Source of the DNA: Legionella shakespearei DSM 23087
Lineage (GTDB): Bacteria > Pseudomonadota > Gammaproteobacteria > Legionellales > Legionellaceae
Assembly: GCF_000373765.1 (NCBI RefSeq)
Contig: NZ_KB892396.1
Location: forward strand, 7,248-51,188
DNA length: 43,941 bases
Reading direction: 5' to 3'
Below the pieces are notes generated by a model that had not been told where the DNA came from, searched no databases, and saw nothing but the letters and a program-made list of their open reading frames with translations. Of the stretch, positions 15,575 to 23,871 are shown piece by piece; within the stretch, counting starts at the first letter, position 1; every line of letters starts with the position of its first letter. The position numbers and the translations under genes are program-made.

Positions 15575-17494
15575 ATGACTTTTCCTGCTGAATTACAAGC
15601 ACGTTTCATCAAGGTATTAAGTAAGGGCAAAATCGCTTACGCCAGCGGTTGGGCGAATTATATGGAGAATGTTTCCAATCCGGCAGCACTTGTTGTAGAA
15701 ATTAAAACTGAAGAACAATTACAGACCGTCATTAAAGCTATAAAAGAATTGAATGCAGAGAGAACTCCTGATGATAAAATTACAGTCAGAGCCACTGCAG
15801 GCTGGTCTGACTCCAAAACCTGCGGTTGCAGTTTGTTCCCCTGGAACGATGCTCAGGAAAATCAATACAATGAAGGTTTTTCATTTTCTCAGGTAGTGGG
15901 AGGAAGAACGGCTCCAGGAACTCCCGGAACCGATGTCGTTATTCGTTTCGCCAAGAAATTTCACCATAAAAAAATCATCGGGGCTATAGATGAGCCGGTC
16001 GTGTTCAATCCTGAGAACCCGATTCATCAATTGCCTTCTACTTTAGTAGAAGTCAGTGCCGGGGTGCAGATTTCCGAATTCGCTGATTATTTACGTAAGC
16101 ATAACTTGTCGTTGCCTACGGTGAGCATGATTGCCTGGGTTACTGCTGTCGGTTTGGCTGGAACTGCAGGACATGGTACGGGGCGGGATGAGCCCGCATT
16201 CAGTGGCTTAATCGAATCCATCAGAGTGTGTGACATGGATGGAGAAATACGTGAAATCAATGCCGATCATCCTGATTTTGAAGCATTACGGGGTGGTCAT
16301 AGTGGTTTGCTGGGGGTAGTGTTAAGTATTAAATTACGTGCAGTTAAAGCATTTAATTTACGGGAAACCATTGAGTTATATCCCAATACAGAGGCAATGA
16401 CGGGTAAACTGGATGATGTATTAAAGGATAATCAATACGTGAGCATCATGGGGGTACCCAGTTACGGTTGTCCGGAAATAGCAAAACTGGTGCCCAAATG
16501 GCAAGTCCGCAAGTGGAATTATTCAACAGAAAAGCCTACTAAGAAAGCTAATGCACCCTATGATGCGGATATACGCTCTTTTGCTCAGGAATTACAAGTG
16601 CGTGTAGGTGCTTCAGTGATGGAGTTTTTACTGGATTCGGGATTAAAGCATTTAATGCCAGCGTTTATGTTGCTTTCTGCGGCTGTTGTAACCGGTACGC
16701 GAGGCACCAAGGCCAAAGTAGATTTTGAAAATCACATTACTCATCCTCAAGTTGCTTTTCCCAAGGACATGCGTGACGTCAGTTACCTTATCCCGGTCAA
16801 GGATAGTGAGGCAGGGACTCAACTGGAAACCATACTGGAAAAGATGGAGTCTTTGTTAAACAGTGGGGCTGCTCGTGGCGAATATCCTGTGACTTATGCT
16901 GTGTATGTGCGTTACATCAAGGGAACAAATGGTGGTCTATCAACCAGCTTCACTACGGCGGAAGACGAACACATTTTGGCTATAGATGTAGTGACTCATC
17001 CAGAAGCCCCAGGAATTGCCCGCTTTGAGCACGATTTTATGACTTACTTAAAAGAGAATGAAATTACTCCGAGAAATCATTTGGGTAAGAATTTTCCTGC
17101 CGGCGTGGTTAGCTATGATCAATTTTTAGGTGCTGAACGCGTTAATGGCTTTAAATCAGTTTTAGAGCGTTGGTATAACAGTAACCCTGAGGCTCACGAT
17201 GGCGCTGAGCGTTTGGCCATGTCACCGTTTAATACTCCTTATATGCAACAGATGTTAACTCCTCGTCCGGCATTAAAGGCAGAATTGGCTGATGAACCTG
17301 AGCTTAATAGCGTAGAAGTGCCTCATAATGATCATACGGATATGGAGTGTGCTGAGTTTTTGAATAAATTACATGCTGAAGTAGCTCAGTTGGAGGTTAA
17401 TACTGAAGAGGGAGTCGCAGCTAAAAATGCATTTTTGAAAGCCTGTATGGCCGAAATGTCGCTCAGAAGTGAAAGAGTGCATGCTTCAATGTAG
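15575..17494 (+). CDS. FAD-linked oxidase of the VAO/aldonolactone oxidase type
   Basis: A 639-residue flavoprotein. The N-terminal half is a PCMH-type FAD-binding domain: residues 1-230 include LVVEIKTEEQLQTVIKAIKE, VRATAGWSDS, LVEVSAGVQISEFADYLRKHNLSLP and GLAGTAGHGTGRDEPAFSG. The pattern GGHSGLLGVVLSIKLR marks its end. The C-terminal half contains ARFEHDFMTYLKENE and resembles the substrate domain of sugar-lactone oxidases (D-arabinono-1,4-lactone oxidase type), but it is longer and the substrate is not clear. It has no signal peptide. Its ribosome site is strong (acaaggagttatt). It is bracketed by family C elements on both sides, so it is likely a single-gene transcript. Confidence 0.8.
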   Translation: MTFPAELQARFIKVLSKGKIAYASGWANYMENVSNPAALVVEIKTEEQLQTVIKAIKELNAERTPDDKITVRATAGWSDSKTCGCSLFPWNDAQENQYNEGFSFSQVVGGRTAPGTPGTDVVIRFAKKFHHKKIIGAIDEPVVFNPENPIHQLPSTLVEVSAGVQISEFADYLRKHNLSLPTVSMIAWVTAVGLAGTAGHGTGRDEPAFSGLIESIRVCDMDGEIREINADHPDFEALRGGHSGLLGVVLSIKLRAVKAFNLRETIELYPNTEAMTGKLDDVLKDNQYVSIMGVPSYGCPEIAKLVPKWQVRKWNYSTEKPTKKANAPYDADIRSFAQELQVRVGASVMEFLLDSGLKHLMPAFMLLSAAVVTGTRGTKAKVDFENHITHPQVAFPKDMRDVSYLIPVKDSEAGTQLETILEKMESLLNSGAARGEYPVTYAVYVRYIKGTNGGLSTSFTTAEDEHILAIDVVTHPEAPGIARFEHDFMTYLKENEITPRNHLGKNFPAGVVSYDQFLGAERVNGFKSVLERWYNSNPEAHDGAERLAMSPFNTPYMQQMLTPRPALKAELADEPELNSVEVPHNDHTDMECAEFLNKLHAEVAQLEVNTEEGVAAKNAFLKACMAEMSLRSERVHASM

Positions 17495-17516
17495 TCTGAG
17501 TTGTCTATATCAGAGG

Positions 17517-17568
17517 CACTGCCATTAAGGATCTCCGCCGTCCCGCGGCTTGTCCGCGGGATCCAGGG
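17517..17568. repeat. Family C half element
   Basis: The bases cactgccattaaggatctcc through gcgggatccagg reproduce the left half of C1, including the internal hairpin cccgcgg-cttgt-ccgcggg. The right half is missing and element D starts 12 bases on. With D, the 32-bp palindrome, E and a decayed half B it forms a cluster of five elements in 450 bp (17517-17963) containing no gene. Confidence 0.8.
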
Positions 17569-17580
17569 TTCATAAGAGGC

Positions 17581-17677
17581 GTAGCCTTGATGCAGCGATA
17601 GCGTAATCAAGGTTTTCATGCTGAAAGGTAAAGACCATAGGAAAACCTTGATTACGCTATCGCTGCATCAAGGCTAC
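17581..17677. repeat. Family D palindrome, copy D1
   Basis: Perfect 36-bp arms, gtagccttgatgcagcgata... at 17581-17616 and ...tatcgctgcatcaaggctac at 17642-17677, enclose a 25-base loop. The bases tatatatttaaatcaa follow at 17685-17700, and the same motif follows the D remnant at 28044. Confidence 0.92.
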
Positions 17678-17704
17678 AGCTTTTTATATATTTAAATCAA
17701 GCTC

Positions 17705-17736
17705 CTTATCCATAACTCACGTGAGTTATGGATAAG
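17705..17736. repeat. Perfect 32-bp palindrome without spacer
   Basis: CTTATCCATAACTCAC at 17705-17720 is followed immediately by its exact reverse complement at 17721-17736. A related half, cttatccgaaactgatgtta then actcacgttaag, lies at 17895-17926 beyond element E. It could be a dimer operator or the outer part of element E. Confidence 0.85.
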
Positions 17737-17749
17737 AAAGTTGTTTGCA

Positions 17750-17882
17750 CCAGTCGTTACTTCGATGCCGTTCGGGCTGAGGAGAGGCGGTAGCCTCGTC
17801 TCGAAGCCTTAGCACCATGCCAAGGCTTCGAGACAGCGCTATCGCGCTTCCTCAGCCCGAACGGCATCGAAGTAACGACTGG
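17750..17882. repeat. Family E palindrome
   Basis: A 133-bp element. Outer arms of about 34 bp run ccagtcgttacttcgatgcc ... ggcatcgaagtaacgactgg, and an inner stem pairs gtctcgaagcctt with aaggcttcgagac. The centre tagcaccatgcc matches the ggcaccatgcc core of family A. It occurs once in this window. Confidence 0.88.
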
Positions 17883-17931
17883 ATAAAACACGCTTCTTAT
17901 CCGAAACTGATGTTAACTCACGTTAAGTTGT

Positions 17932-17963
17932 CCTGTATTACGTCTTTATCTAATACGGAGTAC
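17932..17963. repeat. Decayed family B half element
   Basis: cctgtattacgtctttatc followed by taatacggagtac matches the right half of family B with several substitutions. It is 90 bases upstream of pilU. Confidence 0.45.
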
Positions 17964-18052
17964 ATCAAAATATAGAATCTAATTAATTTTATTAGCAAAT
18001 TTATGCACTTTGACTAAACTTAAGTTATCAAAATAAAACGGCAGAGTTCTCT

Positions 18053-19174
18053 ATGGACATAACTCCTTTTTTTAAATTGATGGTTGATAAGGGTGCATCA
18101 GATTTATTTTTCAGTGTAGGAGCTCCGCCCAATATTAAAATTGAAGGCATCACGTCCCCCATAGGGCAATCTGCAATTAAATCGCATCAAATGTCCGAAA
18201 TTATTTTATCCATAATGAACGATGATCAGCAAAAAGAGTTTGAAGCCACTATGGAACTGAATATGGCTCTTTCCCTGGCAGGGGTTGGTCGTTTCAGGAT
18301 CAATGTGTTTCGGCAGCGAGGCGAAGTGACTATGGTTGTTCGTTATATTAAAGGAGAAATTCCGTCTATAGACGATTTGAATTTACCTTTAATCTTAAAA
18401 TCCATAGTACTGGAGTTACGGGGTCTGGTATTGGTTGTGGGTTCTACTGGTTCAGGTAAATCAACCACACTTGCATCAATGATCGATTACAGGAATGAAC
18501 ATCATAGAGGTCATATTTTAACCATTGAAGACCCTATTGAATACTTACACAAACATAAAAAATCCATAGTGAATCAGCGTGAAATTGGTATTGATACCAT
18601 CAGTTATGACAATGCACTGAAAAATGCCATGCGCGAGGCCCCTGATGTTATCCTGATTGGGGAAATTCGAGATCGTAATTCCATGAAACATGCTATTGCT
18701 TATGCTGAAACGGGACATTTGTGTATTTCAACCTTACACGCTAATAATGCGAATCAGACCATGGACAGGATTATTAACTTCTTCCCTGAAGATGCAAAAC
18801 CACAGGTTTTAGCCGACTTGTCCCTTAATTTACGGGCCATTATCTCTTTACGTTTGATTCCAGGAATAGACAATCAGCGTGTGGCGGCTGTTGAGATATT
18901 AATCAATTCTCCTTATATTTCCGACTTAATTGAAAAAGGAAAAATCGACGAAATAAAAGAAGCCATGGCACGGGGTAATGAGCAGGGAATGCAGACTTTT
19001 GATCAGGCTTTATTGAAATTATACAATGAAGGCAAAATTACCAAAGAAAATGCCATCAAATACGCTGATTCCAAAAACAATGTGGGCTTACAGATTCGCC
19101 TTAATGAAGAAACATCATTTGACCAGGATCAGAATTTAACCATTCAGCCTGATGAATTGGATAAATTCAAATAA
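18053..19174 (+). CDS. pilU: Type IV pilus retraction ATPase PilU
   Basis: A hexameric ATPase at the inner-membrane base of type IV pili that supports PilT-driven retraction. It has the PAS-like N-terminal domain, Walker A GSTGSGKST (130-138), IEDPIEYLH, the Asp box REAPDVILIGEIRDR and the His box ETGHLCISTLHANNA. The length of 373 residues and the C-terminal extension beyond the PilT end favour PilU (about 380) over PilT (about 345). It stands alone here without pilT. A possible promoter is TTGACT at 18010 with TAAAAC at 18034 (18-bp spacing), not strong. The ribosome site is weak (gcagag). Confidence 0.85.
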   Translation: MDITPFFKLMVDKGASDLFFSVGAPPNIKIEGITSPIGQSAIKSHQMSEIILSIMNDDQQKEFEATMELNMALSLAGVGRFRINVFRQRGEVTMVVRYIKGEIPSIDDLNLPLILKSIVLELRGLVLVVGSTGSGKSTTLASMIDYRNEHHRGHILTIEDPIEYLHKHKKSIVNQREIGIDTISYDNALKNAMREAPDVILIGEIRDRNSMKHAIAYAETGHLCISTLHANNANQTMDRIINFFPEDAKPQVLADLSLNLRAIISLRLIPGIDNQRVAAVEILINSPYISDLIEKGKIDEIKEAMARGNEQGMQTFDQALLKLYNEGKITKENAIKYADSKNNVGLQIRLNEETSFDQDQNLTIQPDELDKFK

Positions 19175-19227
19175 GATACACTATAAGTCGCTTCTAGTTC
19201 CTATTTAATCGGTTAAAATTTGTTTCA

Positions 19228-19260
19228 TTTAATATTATGTTAATCTTAATTGAATAATAT
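19228..19260 (+). promoter_or_regulatory. Candidate PmrA-type box and -10 ahead of the pentein-fold gene
   Basis: TTTAATATT-AT-GTTAATCTT at 19228-19247 fits the tandem cTTAATatT-nn-cTTAATatT element of the Legionella response regulator PmrA closely (TTAAT cores 11 bp apart). TAATAT follows at 19255-19260, ten bases after the second core, as at the 31020 box. The leader to the ATG at 19292 would be about 25 bases. Confidence 0.5.
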
Positions 19261-19291
19261 TGGATTAAATGTATTAAATTGAGTCTTATAT

Positions 19292-20779
19292 ATGAATCCC
19301 GATGTACTCTATATTCAAAAGCAAGTTAAAAAGCTTTATGCAAGCCTGAGCCCTGCGATACAGGATGGATTAGCAGACTGCAATGTTTCATTCCTGGCTC
19401 ATATACGCAGCGGCCAATTTAAAGCCGCTTACGAGGATGCACGGGTCATTTATAAATTCGCTAAAAAACCGGAAACAGAGTTGAACACTCTCTTTCACAA
19501 TCTGCTTTTTGCTGAAGACGTTATTACACCCGATTCGGTTGTGTTTATCCATAAAGAATCGCCTTACCGTAGTTCGTTGCAAGTTCTGGGGAGAGAAGTA
19601 GGGTTTTCAGTACAGGAGCATGAGTTTACAAACAGTTACTGGACTAAAGATTATATGATTTCCACTGGTAAGGAAGTTGTAGTACCTGTAAAAGATTCAC
19701 GGACAAACTATTTCACTGCAGGATTTATGAATCAGGCAAAGGCTAATCGTAGCCTTTATTATGCGCCCCTTCAAATGGATGAGCATCATCGGGCAAAGTC
19801 AAACATCAGTTCACCAAGTCAGTGGCAAGCAGAAGAACTTTTAGCTCACTCAACGTTTGCCAGAAAATCAGTGTTAGAAGGAGGGAATTTCTTTTGTGCT
19901 ATTAATGAGCAAAAAGAACGCTATCACATAGTTGGCGAAAATGCCATTTCTGAAACCATGGCTTATAACAATGTGGATAGGGAACAGGCCATAATTTATT
20001 TAGCCAAAGATTTGTCCTGTTCTGTTGAACAGATATTGCCTATTCCACAATGGACTTATCATCTGGATCTGCAAATGGCATATCTGGGTAAAGGCCAGTT
20101 CATTATTCATTCTTTTGATCAGGATAAAATAGATTTTGGATTGTCAGACGTAGAGATAGATGGCATTAGAAAGACCTTTGAAGTGCTGAAGGATTTATTT
20201 GAAATAAATATTATAGAAGCTACGCGTGAGATATTGGAAAAGCATGGTTTTGAGGTGACTAAGGTGTTTGGCTGTTTGTTTTATCTTACTGATGAAACTG
20301 ACCCGGAACAGCTTAAATACGTACCTTATTGCAAAAGCTCTGAAGGTTTTGATGGCGCCCTGGCTTTAATGATGAATGGTATAGCCCTTGATTTGGGCGA
20401 GAAAGGTCGTCATTTTATTACAGCACGGCAAGATTTACCTTTATTTAGTGAGCAATTTGCTTCTTCTTTAAGAGATTTAGGGGTAACCCGTGTGCATGGT
20501 GCTGATATGCTGGAAGCTTATGATTACAGCGGCGATTTCTTAAGTACGTTACTGGGCATTCAAGGTGCCTGTAATGTAAGTCAAGTTGCAGCATATATGA
20601 ATGGTGCATTACGTTGCCAAACATCGATAGTGAGTAAAACACAATCAACTGCCTTTCATCCAGACGTGTCGAAACACCGTTTCTTTAAACATGTTGAATC
20701 TTATGATTTAGCTGAAACAGAAACTTCTGAACATCCGGTCGAATGCGCCACCAGCACGTCGCAATTTCGTAATCAGTAG
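19292..20779 (+). CDS. Pentein-fold guanidino/amide hydrolase-like protein, candidate effector
   Basis: A 495-residue protein not assignable to a named family, but its residues fit the pentein (deiminase) superfamily. YWTKDYM (116-122) stands for the W-x-R-D substrate block; LEGGNFF (195-201) has the conserved Glu-Gly-Gly-Asn; YHLDLQMAYLG (256-266) gives the catalytic His257 and Asp259; NGALRCQTSIV (437-447) gives the nucleophile Cys442. The same order occurs in agmatine and arginine deiminases, but the domain is longer than agmatine deiminase and the substrate Arg of W-x-R-D is Lys here, so a protein substrate is plausible. It has no signal peptide. A PmrA-like box precedes it, the usual control of Dot/Icm effectors. 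The N-terminal 80 residues look helical. Confidence 0.72.
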   Translation: MNPDVLYIQKQVKKLYASLSPAIQDGLADCNVSFLAHIRSGQFKAAYEDARVIYKFAKKPETELNTLFHNLLFAEDVITPDSVVFIHKESPYRSSLQVLGREVGFSVQEHEFTNSYWTKDYMISTGKEVVVPVKDSRTNYFTAGFMNQAKANRSLYYAPLQMDEHHRAKSNISSPSQWQAEELLAHSTFARKSVLEGGNFFCAINEQKERYHIVGENAISETMAYNNVDREQAIIYLAKDLSCSVEQILPIPQWTYHLDLQMAYLGKGQFIIHSFDQDKIDFGLSDVEIDGIRKTFEVLKDLFEINIIEATREILEKHGFEVTKVFGCLFYLTDETDPEQLKYVPYCKSSEGFDGALALMMNGIALDLGEKGRHFITARQDLPLFSEQFASSLRDLGVTRVHGADMLEAYDYSGDFLSTLLGIQGACNVSQVAAYMNGALRCQTSIVSKTQSTAFHPDVSKHRFFKHVESYDLAETETSEHPVECATSTSQFRNQ

Positions 20780-20809
20780 TTCGAGCTACTGTTCAGTGCC
20801 CATCAGATT

Positions 20810-20900
20810 CGTAGCCCGTATTAGGCGTCAGCCGTAATACGGGAATTAGCTTATTGCCACTTCGATCCCGTATTACGGCTGACGCCTAATACGGGCTACG
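20810..20900. repeat. Family B palindrome, copy B2
   Basis: Arms cgtagcccgtattaggcgtc and gacgcctaatacgggctacg enclose ttattgccacttcgatccc. It is 91 bp long and lies between the convergent pentein-fold and permease genes. Confidence 0.9.
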
Positions 20901-20922
20901 TTTTGTGCCACATCATATGGGT

Positions 20923-22218
20923 TTATGAAAACAACCCATATAAAATGGCTGAGATGGATATAAGACCCATGATGGTGATGAATATATTGCTAAGCTGATT
21001 ACCGTATTTTTTCATAGCGGGCACTTTGGCTATTGCATACATAGGCATAATAAACAAAAGAATAGCTATTACCGGGCCGCCTAACGTCTCTATCATTTTT
21101 AAAATATTGGGGTTTACTGTCGCAACAATCCAGCAAGTCACAATCATGAACAGTTCAATAATACGTTGCAGCGAACTTTTACCGATGGTTTTACCTGAGG
21201 ATTTTAGTGATTTAACGATAATGCCGCTAAGCCCCTCTTTGGCTCCCAGATAATGTCCCAGAAATGATTTTGAAATGGCGATAAAGGCTATAACAGGAGC
21301 AACATACGCAATGAGTGGCGTATTAAAATGGTTGGCCAGATAAGAGAGTATCGAAATATTCTGTTGTTTTGCCTGCATTAAATCCTGTGGTGAAAGACTA
21401 AAGACACAGCTGAACACAAAAAACATTACAGAAAACACCATCATTAAATGACTGTATTTCATAATCAAAGAGCTTTTTTTGTCTGCCTGATTGCCGTAGT
21501 GTTGTTTTTGGCTGACTGCAAAAGAGGAAATAATAGGAGAGTGGTTAAAAGAAAACACCATGACTGGGATAATAAGCCATAAAGTCATCAACAAACCATG
21601 CCCGCCATTTGCCTGCAAGGAGTTACTGTGTTGCAACACTGCCGTGTTCCAGTGCGGAATTAAATATAAGGATAAAAGCAGCAGGATAGTGGCGAAAGGG
21701 TACACCAACACGGACATGGCTTTTACTATGATTTCCTGACCCAAACGAATTATGGTCATGAGTCCCAGAATTAATGCGATAGCCAGTAGCGCCCGCGGTG
21801 GGGCACTTAATCCCATCTGATTCACCAGGAAACTCTCGGTGGTGTTGGTAATGGCGATGCTATACATCAGCAAAATAGGGTAAATGGCAAAAAAGTAGAG
21901 TCCAGTCAGTAACCGCCCGGCAAAAGAACCAAAATGTTCTTCCACCACATCGGTAATGTCGTTATGGTTTGAAGAGCCAGACAAAACAAAGCGGCAAAGG
22001 GCGCGATGCGAGAAATAGGTCATGGGGAAAGCAAGGACAGCCATGATGATTAAGGGCCAAATGCCATTTAAACCAGCATCTATGGGAAGGAATAAAGTAC
22101 CCGCACCTATAGCTGTGCCATAAAGGCTTAGCATCCATATTGTATCTTGTTTTTTCCATTCTGAAGAGCGATTGTCAGCTGCTTGAGATACTATAACTGC
22201 CGATTCATTTAAAGACAT
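20923..22218 (-). CDS. Serine/threonine-type amino acid permease (HAAAP family)
   Basis: An inner-membrane proton/amino-acid symporter of the SdaC/TdcC/YhaO group, about 11 transmembrane helices over 431 residues. The first helix region is MLSLYGTAIGAGTLFLPIDAG, the family's substrate-binding turn, followed by FSHRALCRFVLSG. I choose ATG at 22218 (MSLNES): cgagg sits eight bases ahead of it, while the GTG two codons earlier (22224) is too close to that site. Legionella uses serine and threonine as main carbon sources, so such permeases are expected. Exact specificity is not readable. A good promoter lies at 22270-22298. Confidence 0.88.
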   Translation of the reverse strand: MSLNESAVIVSQAADNRSSEWKKQDTIWMLSLYGTAIGAGTLFLPIDAGLNGIWPLIIMAVLAFPMTYFSHRALCRFVLSGSSNHNDITDVVEEHFGSFAGRLLTGLYFFAIYPILLMYSIAITNTTESFLVNQMGLSAPPRALLAIALILGLMTIIRLGQEIIVKAMSVLVYPFATILLLLSLYLIPHWNTAVLQHSNSLQANGGHGLLMTLWLIIPVMVFSFNHSPIISSFAVSQKQHYGNQADKKSSLIMKYSHLMMVFSVMFFVFSCVFSLSPQDLMQAKQQNISILSYLANHFNTPLIAYVAPVIAFIAISKSFLGHYLGAKEGLSGIIVKSLKSSGKTIGKSSLQRIIELFMIVTCWIVATVNPNILKMIETLGGPVIAILLFIMPMYAIAKVPAMKKYGNQLSNIFITIMGLISISAILYGLFS

Positions 22219-22269
22219 GAACACATCCTCGTTACATTACTGATGGGTGAGAAATTACTTGGCTGGTCA

Positions 22270-22298
22270 ATTTTAACACTATAAAGTCAATGTTTCAA
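22270..22298 (-). promoter_or_regulatory. Sigma-70 type promoter of the permease gene
   Basis: On the minus strand TTGAAA (22298-22293) and TAAAAT (22275-22270) are separated by exactly 17 bp. The leader to the ATG at 22218 would be about 45 bases. Confidence 0.55.
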
Positions 22299-22433
22299 CA
22301 GAAAACTTATTAATCATATCGAAGAGAATTCAACAAAGCAATAGATTTTCCGGCGATAATTTCGTCAAGTGGTGTACTCTTCAGAAGTTCACGTTTATCA
22401 TTCGACCATGGAATTTTAATTAAAGGAGTAATG

Positions 22434-22865
22434 ATGAATAGGATATTTTGTACTTTAATTTTTTGGTTTCTGGTGGGAGCAGCCCATTCTTTTTCTGCGT
22501 TGCCAAATCATGCCAGTATTAATTTTACCCTTTCGCAAGATAAGGGAAATTGTCCGGCACTACTTGATAACGCACGAGTTGTTATCGATTATGATTATAA
22601 TTTTGAACGCAACTGGGGTTTGGCACATTTGAGGGAATTGCAGTCTGCTCATTGGAGTGAAGAATTGCATCCTTTAGGTTTAAGTAATTATTATGCCTTT
22701 ATGTCGAGCATGAAGCCCAAAACCATTCAACTTGATGGTGGGGAAGTGACGGTTTACCGTATTATTTTCCATCTGTACAACAATGGCGACAGCAAGGTGT
22801 TCCTGATGATTGGCCAAGATGGAAGTTGCATTATGGCTTCAAATATTGTGAATGTTAATTCTTGA
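22434..22865 (+). CDS. Small exported protein, function unknown
   Basis: A 143-residue protein with a clear Sec signal peptide (MNRIFCTLIFWFLVGAAHSFSA, cleavage near residue 20-22). The mature part has two Cys (GNCPALL and DGSCIM), possibly a disulphide, and a beta-rich end (EVTVYRIIFHLYNN, SKVFLMIGQDGSCIMASNIVNV). Not recognised. Two ATGs are adjacent (22431 and 22434); aaggag ends only two bases before the first, so the second is the better start. It faces the end of motB with a family F fragment between. Confidence 0.75.
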   Translation: MNRIFCTLIFWFLVGAAHSFSALPNHASINFTLSQDKGNCPALLDNARVVIDYDYNFERNWGLAHLRELQSAHWSEELHPLGLSNYYAFMSSMKPKTIQLDGGEVTVYRIIFHLYNNGDSKVFLMIGQDGSCIMASNIVNVNS

Positions 22866-22877
22866 GAAACAGTGAGT

Positions 22878-22902
22878 GTAGCCCGGCTTGCTTGCAACCG
22901 GG
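22878..22902. repeat. Family F hairpin fragment
   Basis: gtagcccggcttgcttgcaa followed by ccggg matches the outer part of family F (compare 35225-35295 and 39093-39144). It lies between the convergent ends of the exported-protein gene and motB. Confidence 0.6.
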
Positions 22903-22923
22903 AAAGAGGGCTTGGTCAGGTAT

Positions 22924-23862
22924 CTACTCGTTGGTAGTAATTTTATCCTCTGCACCCTTTTTCATCACTATAATGCTGATGCGGCGGTTTTCCGGATTAA
23001 GGGGATTCTTTTTATCCAAAAGAACAGTTGATGAAAAGCCCGAAACGGTCATTACCTTATCTTCATTCATTCCGGCTTTAATCAGTGCTCTGCGGGCTGC
23101 GTTCGCTCTTTGGGAAGATAATTCCCAGTTGGTGTAATCAAGCTCTTCCGGATTGTGGTAAGGACTGGCGTCAGTATGCCCCTGAATGGTTATTTTATTG
23201 GGTACGGAATTTAACAGTTTGGCTATATTGGCAAGAATAGGGTCTATTTCCGGGTTGATTTTATCAGATCCTACATCAAACATCGGTTTGTTTTGATTAT
23301 CGATTAACTGTATTCTTAAGCCGTCTGAAACCACATCCATTCGCAATTGTTTTTTTAATCCGGCCAGAGCGGGATCTTGTTCAATACTCAAATTGATTTC
23401 TGATTTAAGTTCTTCCAGTTTTTTTAGTTCGGCATCTTTGGACTGAGTTATTTCCTTGCTTTCTGCTAATGTGTCATTTTTAAGCGGTTTATTAGAGGCA
23501 GATACTTGTCCGTCACTTTCTTCTATATTGGGGCCGCCTCCTTTGATGTTGATTTGCCGGCTACCCATACTGTCGCCGCCAAAAAGTGCTACCTTCAACG
23601 GCTGCTTAAAATATTCAGAGATCCCTGCCTTTTGTGCTTTGTTTAATGAAGCAACCAGCCACATGAGGAGAAAAAAGGCCATCATTGCCGTAACAAAGTC
23701 TGCATAGGCAATTTTCCATGAGCCACCATGATGCCCATGACCATGCTTTTTAATTTTTTTAATGATGGGAACAGGAGCCGCCTTTTCCTTTTTTTCTTTT
23801 TTCTCTTTCTTTTCTATGGGCTCATCAGGCAATGGATCACTAATATCATTTATTTCGCTCAT
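22924..23862 (-). CDS. motB: Flagellar motor stator protein MotB
   Basis: MotB anchors the stator to peptidoglycan and carries the proton-binding Asp. After a Lys-rich N-terminus (EKKEKKEKKEK), the single membrane helix shows WKIAYADFVTAMMAFFLLMW with the proton Asp at 55. The C-terminal OmpA-like domain has IQGHTDASPY and ELSSQRANAARRALIKAG. The length is 312 residues. It starts 9 bases after motA. Legionella carries more than one motAB pair; this one is not beside flagellar genes but at the end of the bdhA-patD-adc cluster. Confidence 0.93.
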   Translation of the reverse strand: MSEINDISDPLPDEPIEKKEKKEKKEKAAPVPIIKKIKKHGHGHHGGSWKIAYADFVTAMMAFFLLMWLVASLNKAQKAGISEYFKQPLKVALFGGDSMGSRQINIKGGGPNIEESDGQVSASNKPLKNDTLAESKEITQSKDAELKKLEELKSEINLSIEQDPALAGLKKQLRMDVVSDGLRIQLIDNQNKPMFDVGSDKINPEIDPILANIAKLLNSVPNKITIQGHTDASPYHNPEELDYTNWELSSQRANAARRALIKAGMNEDKVMTVSGFSSTVLLDKKNPLNPENRRISIIVMKKGAEDKITTNE

Positions 23863-23871
23863 GGTTATACT

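Noticed and set aside
20796-20915. Possible target duplication around B2 (gtgcccatca / gtgccacatca)
   Set aside because: It needs a gap to align, and cagattcgtagcccg recurs in other B copies, so the left bases belong to the element.
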